Below, piece by piece: positions 43,823-49,348 of a stretch of DNA of 49,348 bases. Each line of letters begins with the position of its first letter. Positions within the stretch are counted from its first letter, which is position 1. The DNA lies in NCBI GenBank assembly GCA_045635565.1, contig JAZTVX010000029.1, forward strand, positions 1-49,348. The letters run 5' to 3'. The notes beneath the pieces were generated by a model that ran no database searches, had not been told where the DNA came from, and was given only the letters and a program-made list of their open reading frames with translations. The DNA comes from RGIG4140 sp045635565 (lineage in GTDB: Bacteria; Pseudomonadota; Alphaproteobacteria; CAAHEQ01; UBA3637). The translations under genes and the position numbers were made by a program.

Positions 43823-44658
43823 ATGTTCAAAAAAATTATTAAAGGATTGTTTAAGTTTTTGTTTGTATTATTAACGATTTTAATTGTTGGAATTATTTAT
43901 ATGCCGGATATTTGATTAAAACTGCCGTTGAAAAATTTGTTCCTGAAATTACACAAACATCTGTTCGGTTAGATGATGTTGATATCAGTTTGTTTCAAGG
44001 AAAAATGTCTTTAAACGGTTTAAGTATCGGAAATCCTGCCGGTTATGGATCAGAACAGGCTTTCGGTTTAAATAAAGTAGTTGTAATGTTTGATCCACGA
44101 AGTGTTTTAACAGATAAAATCATTATTCAACAGGTTTTGATTGATGGTACGCTTGTTTCTGCTGAAGCCACTTATCAGAATGGGGAAATTACGTCTAATT
44201 TAACGCAAATTCAAAAAAATGTTGAAACGTATTTGTCGAAGATGACATCTTCTTCGCAGGAAAAAGCAAAAGTTCAAAGAGAAGAAACGACATCTGCTGC
44301 ACAAAATTCCAAACAATTGGTTATTCGTGATTTACAAATTAACAATACTGCCTTAACATTGGGATTGATGCAAAAAACGATGACAATTCATTTGCCAAAT
44401 ATTCATCAAAAAAATATTGGTGAAAAGGGGAAACCATTTGATTGGAAAAAAGCGATTGCTTATATTTTTGATTTAATTTCTGTCGAATCTGTCAAAGGAA
44501 CGATTAAAGGTGTGAAAGATTTTGCTCAAAAAAATGCTTTGGATTTGATAAATTCAGCCAACATGCTTGGCAGTACAGCTAAAGAAAAGGCACAAAATGT
44601 TTTAGATAAAACAACAGAAGGTGCTGGAGGAGTGTTAAAAGGATTATTGGGAAAATAA
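43823..44658 (+). pseudogene. AsmA-like membrane protein, broken by one-base frameshift
   Basis: The ATG at 43823 (AGGAG upstream) opens a frame MFKKIIKGLFKFLFVLLTIL with a membrane helix that stops at 43913-43915 after 30 residues. The continuous downstream frame begins without an ATG (TTG at 43912) and reads LIKTAVEKFVPEITQT, VRLDDVDISLFQGKMSLNGL and so on for 248 residues to 44658. Adding a single T near 43900 joins them as IIYYAGYLIKTAVEK, the usual form of AsmA-type N-termini. AsmA-like proteins are inner-membrane anchored, with large periplasmic domains and roles in lipid transport or envelope assembly. It is either a pseudogene or carries a sequencing error. Confidence 0.8.
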
Positions 44659-44674
44659 TTTGTCATGCTTAATG

Positions 44675-44709
44675 AAAACAGGTATTTATGAAAAATGCCT
44701 GTTTTTTTT
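44675..44709 (+). terminator. terminator after AsmA-like gene
   Basis: AAAACAGGTATTT, a short loop, AAAATGCCTGTTTTTTTT, 17 bases after the stop. One G-T wobble in the stem. Confidence 0.8.
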
Positions 44710-44945
44710 ATTTTATTAAGATTAAATAACTATTCTAAATCAATTTTTATATTGAAATAAACGATTTGATAAATAGCATATATACATATTATACATTTGA
44801 AGCAGAGGATTTCTTATAGATTCGTTAAGTGATTCATACAAACAAAAACAATCAATAATATCATTTATGTCAAATTAAATTAACTTGGATTATAAATAAA
44901 ATAATTGCAAAAATCATTACCAATTTAAGATATTTTTACAGATAC
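44710..44945. other. AT-rich intergenic region without recognisable features
   Basis: Very AT-rich stretch between two terminators of convergent genes. No open frame of any length, no tRNA or repeat, and no clear promoter was found. Confidence 0.6.
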
Positions 44946-44978
44946 AAAAAAGGCATTCATCTAACCAGTTGAATGCCT
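44946..44978 (-). terminator. terminator of the MORN-type gene
   Basis: On the plus strand AAAAA then AGGCATTCA, a 10-base loop, TGAATGCCT. Read on the minus strand it is a 9-10 bp hairpin followed by TTTTTT, 21 bases after the stop at 44999. Confidence 0.8.
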
Positions 44979-44998
44979 GATAAATAAAAAGATTTGAA

Positions 44999-46750
44999 CT
45001 ATTTTTCTTGTGTTTTGGAGATTGGTTTTTCTTCTGATTTGATTGTGTTTTCTTCTTTGACATCGTCTTTGAAATTCATTTCCCAAACTAACTTTCCATT
45101 TTCATCAAAAACTTGTGCTTGTCCGTTTTTCTTGCCGTTTTTGAAATGAGCAATGGATCGTTTCACACCATTTTCAAAGTAGGTCACACTTGTGCCGTCT
45201 AAACGATTGTTTTTATATTCATCTTCGCTTTGCAATTGACCGTTTGCGTAATATATACGTTGTTTCCCTTGCATTTCACCGTTAATATAAGAAGCATCAA
45301 TGTGTAATTGTCCATTAGAATAATATTCTTTAAATTCTCCATGAGGTTTATCATTCAATAAATTTGTACGGGAATTTAATTTACCGTTTTCATAAAAGGT
45401 TGCAAATTCTCCATTTTGTTTGCCTTTTTGATATAAAGCCGTTGTTTTGACCTGACCGTTTTCATAATAAGCAATGGAGGGACCTTCTTCAAGACCGTTT
45501 TTAAACGTTTTTTCAACGGATAATTGACCATTTTCATAGTATTCTTGTACTTTTCCGTTAGGACGACCATCAACCATAACAGCATGAGATTGCAAATTGC
45601 CGTCTGAAAAATAAGTGCTGAATTCTCCATGAGGAACATCATTTTTAAAGGTTAAAGAAAGTTTAAGTTGACCGTTTTGGTAATATACTTTTGCCGGCCC
45701 GTCTTGTTTGCCCGATTTATACGACAATTCCTTTTCAAGACTGCCGTCCACATAATAAGATTTACTGATGCCATCAATTTGATTGGCAACATATTGTTCT
45801 TCTTGACGCAATTGTCCAAAATCATAATACGATTTTGAATAACCATTTCGCTTGCCGTTTTTATATTGTTCTTCGGTTTCTAAACTGCCGTTTTCAAAAT
45901 ACGTCTTGACAAGTCCGTCAGGTCCATATGGACGAAACAGGCCTTCTCCTTTAAGTTTTCCACTGGGATAATATTCTTTTACTTCACCGTCCAATTGTCC
46001 GTTGGTAAAATGACGCAACATCAATAATTGTCCGTTTTCAGCATATGTTTTGTCTTCACCATCTTTGACCCCATTTTTAAACGTTGTTTCAAAATGAAGT
46101 TTTCCATTTGGATAATACACTTTAGATATGCCGTTTGGTTGTCCCATAACAAATGATGTTTCGTTTAATAACTGCCCGTTGTCATAATATGATTGAGCCG
46201 TTTCAACTAAAGTTCCGTTATAATATTTTTCAAGCGTTTGTAATTGACCGTTTTGATAATAGGTTCTGCTTTCACCATGAGGAATCCCATTAAAAAAGTG
46301 GGTGCGAGCTAATAACTTTCCTTCGGGTGTTTTTTCCTGAATAATACCAGTCAAAGGTGATTTATCGGCTTTAACGTAAAAACGTCCGTTATCAAAAAAA
46401 ACATCGTCTTTGGTATAAGTCGGCAACTTGATTTTCTTTTCAATTGTTGGCACATTTTGAACGGTCGGTTTGAAACCGGTTGGTTCATTTGTTGATAAGT
46501 CACGAGTTGTTGTTTTAATAGCCATCATCGGCAAATTACCGTTTTTTTTCTGTAGCACAGATGAAGTTTGAGAGGCTTGTTTAACAGCATCTGCAACGGG
46601 AGAAACACGTTGTGGATGATTTGTTTCCTGCGTCGGAATTTGTGCCGCAGCACGTATTGCTGCAGCATTGCTGGTAACTTGTGCTTGTGTGAATACGGGA
46701 TATAGCAGTGTTAATGCTGACAATGATATAATATTGATACTTTTTTTCAT
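44999..46750 (-). CDS. secreted MORN-variant (YwqK-type) repeat protein
   Basis: A 583-residue precursor. The start at 46750 has GGAGAAG upstream and opens with a signal peptide (MKKSINIISLSALTLL, cut after TQAQ near residue 23). From about residue 130 to 560 it is a series of some 18 repeats of roughly 23 residues with the pattern YYxNGQLxxExxxKNGxxxGxxKxYY, the MORN-variant of the YwqK family. These fold as a beta-solenoid-like strip, in some bacteria exported or surface exposed. No catalytic domain is present. The C-terminal 25 residues are charged. Related DNA repeats occur inside it but differ at the base level, so they are old. Confidence 0.88.
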   Translation of the reverse strand: MKKSINIISLSALTLLYPVFTQAQVTSNAAAIRAAAQIPTQETNHPQRVSPVADAVKQASQTSSVLQKKNGNLPMMAIKTTTRDLSTNEPTGFKPTVQNVPTIEKKIKLPTYTKDDVFFDNGRFYVKADKSPLTGIIQEKTPEGKLLARTHFFNGIPHGESRTYYQNGQLQTLEKYYNGTLVETAQSYYDNGQLLNETSFVMGQPNGISKVYYPNGKLHFETTFKNGVKDGEDKTYAENGQLLMLRHFTNGQLDGEVKEYYPSGKLKGEGLFRPYGPDGLVKTYFENGSLETEEQYKNGKRNGYSKSYYDFGQLRQEEQYVANQIDGISKSYYVDGSLEKELSYKSGKQDGPAKVYYQNGQLKLSLTFKNDVPHGEFSTYFSDGNLQSHAVMVDGRPNGKVQEYYENGQLSVEKTFKNGLEEGPSIAYYENGQVKTTALYQKGKQNGEFATFYENGKLNSRTNLLNDKPHGEFKEYYSNGQLHIDASYINGEMQGKQRIYYANGQLQSEDEYKNNRLDGTSVTYFENGVKRSIAHFKNGKKNGQAQVFDENGKLVWEMNFKDDVKEENTIKSEEKPISKTQEK

Positions 46751-46846
46751 GTTCTTCTCCTTTTCACGGAATAGTCGCAATGTATCAAATAATTCGCAAA
46801 CAATCAATCATTTTTTTGTATTTTATTCACAAATCGTATAATAATC

Positions 46847-47911
46847 TCACTTGTTTTGCCACCAGATTTTTTGAGGACTGTCTAAATCAGTTCGCTGTCC
46901 TATAATAGGAGCAATTACAGTTATTTGATTTAACGTTGCCTCTTGATAAACTGTATCAATTGATGTATGCCATGGGCGGGAAGGGACATCAAAAACCCCC
47001 CAATGTATCGGGAACAGAGTATCAGATTTCAAATCTTTCATGGTAGCAATAACTTGTTTCGGATTTAAATGAGCATACGGACATTCATCATTCCACCCAT
47101 CAATTTCCAGTGCAACCAAATCAAATGGACCATATTTATTACCAATGTCTTCAAAATGTGTCCCGTATCCCGTATCTCCGGACCAAAAAATATTTTTGTA
47201 ACCACTTTGAATGATATATGAATTCCAAAGAGTTTTATTTTGATCCGAAAATTGTCTGCCGGAAAAATGTAAAGACGGCTCTGCAATAATTTTAAGAGAA
47301 TATTGTTCAAAAGAACATCCCCAACTTAACTCGGTTATATTTGCTTTATGAACTCCCCATTTTTGAAGTGTTATACCAACACCCATCGGTACAATAAAAT
47401 GAGATTTTTTAAGATATTGAATGGTTTTTCTTTCCAAATGATCATAGTGATTATGTGTAATTATTACATAATCAATTGCCGGTAAATCATATCGAGAAAT
47501 GGGAGATTCTGTATATCGGTCACATAAAAAAGGGAAGGGCGAAGCATTATCAAAAACAGGGTCAATTAATATTCTTTTTCCATCTAATTCTAAAATAGCA
47601 GATGAATGTCCTAACCAATAAAATGCAAAATTTTCTGCTGTTTTAGGAAAACTTTCACGATTTATCGGTTCTGTTGGTAAGGGATATTTCGGACGTGAAG
47701 TTGATTTTATTATCAGTTGTTTAATGTGACGATGAAATACTTGCAACGGGGAAACAATTTGTTGAAAAGGCGTTTGAAATGAGCCATCTTGGAAATAAGG
47801 TAAATCTTCATATGATTTGATTTGCTCATCAGTTGGGTGTGCTCCAATTTCCCGTAAGACAAATAAAGAACACAGGAAGAGCAGAACAACAAAAACAAAA
47901 AATACAGTCAT
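46847..47911 (-). CDS. membrane-anchored metallo-beta-lactamase-fold hydrolase (UlaG/NAPE-PLD-like)
   Basis: A 354-residue protein with one N-terminal membrane helix (MTVFFVFVVLLFLCSLFVL) and no cleavage site, so an inner-membrane anchor with a periplasmic enzyme domain is probable. The metal centre is ITHNHYDHLE (HxHxDH type), with WSGDTGYG and LFPIHWGVFDV as later ligands. FYWLGHSSAILELDGKRILID is the opening strand pair of the UlaG/NAPE-PLD-like group. That group includes phospholipases D and lactonases. The substrate cannot be named. TGAGGAAA precedes the start. It lies 96 bases upstream of, and in the same direction as, the MORN-type gene. Confidence 0.88.
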   Translation of the reverse strand: MTVFFVFVVLLFLCSLFVLREIGAHPTDEQIKSYEDLPYFQDGSFQTPFQQIVSPLQVFHRHIKQLIIKSTSRPKYPLPTEPINRESFPKTAENFAFYWLGHSSAILELDGKRILIDPVFDNASPFPFLCDRYTESPISRYDLPAIDYVIITHNHYDHLERKTIQYLKKSHFIVPMGVGITLQKWGVHKANITELSWGCSFEQYSLKIIAEPSLHFSGRQFSDQNKTLWNSYIIQSGYKNIFWSGDTGYGTHFEDIGNKYGPFDLVALEIDGWNDECPYAHLNPKQVIATMKDLKSDTLFPIHWGVFDVPSRPWHTSIDTVYQEATLNQITVIAPIIGQRTDLDSPQKIWWQNK

Positions 47912-48113
47912 TTTTCCTCAAAAAAAATTATTATTACTGTTTTCATGATAAGGTATTTTTCAGTGAATAACAAGTGTAAAGTTTTTATCGTACAGTAAAT
48001 TGTATTATTTTTAATGATTCGTTTTTTTTGTAAAGTCAAATTAAATAAAGAATAAAAAAACATAAAGTTTGGATTGATAAATTGAAATATATATTTAATA
48101 AATATAATTTTTC

Positions 48114-48141
48114 TTGAATTTGTTAATGAAGTGGTTATAAT
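48114..48141 (+). promoter_or_regulatory. promoter of the structured RNA
   Basis: TTGAAT at 48114-48119, a 16-base spacer, TATAAT at 48136-48141. This predicts a transcript starting near 48148, at the point where base composition changes from AT-rich to mixed. The 47912-48113 stretch upstream is AT-rich without features. Confidence 0.7.
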
Positions 48142-48147
48142 GCTCTC

Positions 48148-48412
48148 ATGAATGAGCCTCGTGGTCCATTCTTCGTGCCTGATGCGGTACGGAAGAGCTG
48201 TCACAAGCTTGACTTACCACGGTGGGTGAATATCGCCAAAAGGGCGTATTTTCTTGCAGTCAAGAAACACCCATCTGAATGTCATCCCTTGATCGTATGG
48301 TCGGGGAGCTTTGGTTATGTTCAGGGATATTTATATCCTAAAAGCCAAAGGTCATTTTGGTAAGTATGATTGTGAACTCTCCGACCACCTGAAAGTCAGG
48401 TGGTCTTTGCTT
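48148..48412 (+). ncRNA. structured non-coding RNA candidate, family unknown
   Basis: About 265 bases of clearly higher G+C than the flanks, between a good promoter and an intrinsic terminator. Hand folding gives several helices: CTTCGTGCC with GGTACGGAAG around TGATGC; an outer CGTGGT with ACCACG; GGGTG with CACCC enclosing two hairpins (AATATCGCC-AAAA-GGGCGTATT and TTTCTTG-CAGT-CAAGAAA), a three-way junction; CTTTGG with CCAAAG around a further hairpin; and GGTCGGGGAG (48299-48308) with CTCTCCGACC (48377-48386). I cannot match it to 6S, SRP, RNase P or tmRNA by their conserved motifs. It is either a stand-alone small RNA or a leader of the pilin-like gene 95 bases further on. Confidence 0.6.
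48383..48412 (+). terminator. terminator of the structured RNA
   Basis: GACCACCTGA, AAG, TCAGGTGGTC, then TTTGCTT: a perfect 10-bp stem. Its first four bases are also needed for the 48299-48308 / 48377-48386 helix, so the two structures compete. Confidence 0.75.
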
Positions 48413-48442
48413 AAAAAAAAATTATTTTCTTTCAAAAAAAAG

Positions 48443-48471
48443 TTGCTGTTGGCAAAAAATCGTGTTACATC
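48443..48471 (+). promoter_or_regulatory. possible separate promoter for the second pilin-like gene
   Basis: TTGCTG at 48443-48448, a 17-base spacer, TACATC at 48466-48471. A weak match that would give the downstream gene its own transcript, independent of the structured RNA. Confidence 0.3.
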
Positions 48472-48506
48472 TAATAACATATATGTTAAACAAGAAAGGA
48501 TTAAGA

Positions 48507-48881
48507 ATGGATATGAATGAAAAAGGACGCAGTATGGTTGAAATGATTGCTGTTATCGCAATTATGGCTGTTCTTTCATTAGGTGGAATTGCCGGTTATA
48601 CATTAGCCATCAATCGTTTTAAGGCTGACAGAATATTGGATGTTGCCGGTAAATTAGCCGGTATGGGTGTTGGTGGCACAACTTATCGTAATTTAAAGGC
48701 GGCAGGATTAGAAGTTGACGAACCCAATGTTGAAATGTCTTTGGATAAGAATGGTTTTGTTTGTGTTACGGGATTATCGGGTGATGTATTAGATGCTTTT
48801 GAAGCACAGGCTATTCCTTTTAAGGCTGGAGTATGTGCCAATAATGGTATCAGATTAAATTTTAACCGTAAAGTGCGATAG
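48507..48881 (+). CDS. type IV pilin-like (GRSMVEM) protein
   Basis: A 124-residue prepilin-like protein. The start at 48507 is supported by AGAAAGGA. ATG at 48513 is an alternative, and the longer frame from 48462 has no ribosome site. After the leader MDMNEKG comes RSMVEMIAVIAIMAVLSLGG, with Glu at +5 of the processed protein and a hydrophobic helix, the same N-terminal design as the protein at 43352. The globular part is short with two cysteines (VCVTG, GVCANNG), a likely disulphide. It resembles minor pseudopilins. A terminator follows. Confidence 0.8.
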   Translation: MDMNEKGRSMVEMIAVIAIMAVLSLGGIAGYTLAINRFKADRILDVAGKLAGMGVGGTTYRNLKAAGLEVDEPNVEMSLDKNGFVCVTGLSGDVLDAFEAQAIPFKAGVCANNGIRLNFNRKVR

Positions 48882-48902
48882 TAACGTATTTAATCTCAAT
48901 CT

Positions 48903-48935
48903 AAAATCCCGTTTCGTTTTTAACGGGATTTTTTT
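48903..48935 (+). terminator. terminator after second pilin-like gene
   Basis: AAAATCCCGTT, an 8-base loop, AACGGGATTTTTTT, 21 bases after the stop. The following 225 bases to 49163 are AT-rich and hold no feature I can support. Confidence 0.85.
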
Positions 48936-49162
48936 AATGAATTTATTTTAAATTAATATTTTATTTTTTATAAATAATCGAACCAATCGTTTTTTTGTAT
49001 TTAAAATAATGGCGTTGATATCAAAAAAAAATTTTGCAAAACGGTAAAGTCTGTTTTAAAATAAGGATTTGAAATCAATATATTCTCTAAAAAACGTGTC
49101 GAAAAGATATGTTTTTCGTTGATGAAATATTGAGAATAAATATTTATTTTTAAGGAGGTTTT

Positions 49163-49348
49163 ATGAATTTTAAAATGCTTTTTTGCAACAAGTCGATTCT
49201 AAAACATTAGCTGAACAAGGGTGAGAAAGTACAGGCGAAATAAACTGGATATCGGTCCATTTGATGTTCATCGGAAAAGATGAAAACGGCGATAACCTTT
49301 GTTCTGGTTGCCGATGTTGATAAAGAAATGTGTCAAATGCTGATGCAA
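49163..49348 (+). pseudogene. frameshifted gene fragment, possibly pilin-like, running off the window
   Basis: An excellent ribosome site (AAGGAGG, 4 bases before ATG at 49163) is followed by a frame that stops after 15 codons. Protein-like sequence then continues in other frames: QQVDSKTLAEQG, then INWISVHLMFIGKDENGDN, and, after a further shift near 49300, FVLVADVDKEMCQMLMQ up to the edge. The last part resembles the C-terminal region of pilin-like proteins (a valine-rich strand, then a Cys-containing helix). At least two indels or stops interrupt it. It is probably a decayed gene, though the right part is outside the window. Confidence 0.55.

Noticed and set aside
48148..48363. 71-codon open frame starting at the predicted transcript start
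   Set aside because: There is no Shine-Dalgarno sequence and no recognisable protein pattern. The region is better explained by nested RNA helices.
48148..48412. Identification of the structured RNA as 6S, SRP, RNase P or tmRNA
   Set aside because: The SRP tetraloop region, the RNase P GAGGAAAGUCC core and a tmRNA tag frame are absent. 6S cannot be excluded, but the usual zapA neighbour is missing, so no name is given.

Overview
This is a chromosomal window from an AT-rich alphaproteobacterium. The evidence is the alphaproteobacterial type of AddA/AddB, a tsaE-amgK-murU-addB-addA run, a secB / tim44 / mltA / smr block, ssb next to gyrA, and a tolC-popZ pair. The low G+C, the many small secreted or pilin-like proteins beginning GRSMVEM, and the ankyrin-repeat giants fit the uncultured, gut- or host-associated Alphaproteobacteria (RF32/CAG-239-like). 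That taxonomic guess is inference.

Layout. 1-390: a 58-bp tandem array carrying a REP-like palindrome. 392-769: a small secreted Cys-rich protein. 854-9810 (minus): one tightly overlapping operon, tsaE > amgK-like > murU-like > addB > addA > lipoprotein hydrolase, combining tRNA modification, muropeptide sugar salvage and double-strand-break repair. secB lies just upstream of it. 10467-13508 (plus): tim44, mltA, smr, tsaD. 13716-17276: glycogen phosphorylase, trmB and a STAS protein. 17452-22146 (minus): two ankyrin-repeat genes with recent internal duplications, the first having a decayed 3' end. 22212-25043: degenerate Nudix protein, GNAT, PopZ-like protein and a TolC-family channel. 25167-25327: tRNA-Cys and tRNA-Asn. 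25426-27412: two-subunit CoA-transferase and a YhhQ-like queuosine-precursor transporter. 27936-30092: pyruvoyl arginine decarboxylase plus amino-acid antiporter, an AaxBC-like acid-resistance pair. 31184-35086: ssb, gyrA and a cyclophilin. 35314-38116: thpR, then def-fmt-truA. 38200-41224: a putative zincin and a periplasmic repeat protein. 41411-44658: argS, an LptM-like lipoprotein, a pilin-like protein and a frameshifted AsmA-like gene. 44999-47911 (minus): a MORN-type repeat protein and a membrane-anchored metallo-beta-lactamase-fold hydrolase. 48148-48412: a strongly structured, promoter-driven RNA candidate. 48507-49348: a second pilin-like gene and a broken gene that may be a third.

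The most interesting signals are: the structured RNA at 48148-48412, which I cannot assign to a family; the compact AaxBC-like pair with a Fur-box-like palindrome and an inverted repeat upstream; the ankyrin locus, where internal duplicates show exactly which bases were lost; a single-base frameshift in the AsmA-like gene; a possibly leaderless CoA-transferase transcript; and three proteins (alpha/beta hydrolase, Nudix, ThpR) that keep their fold signatures but lack key catalytic residues. No CRISPR array, transposase, prophage or replication origin was seen.
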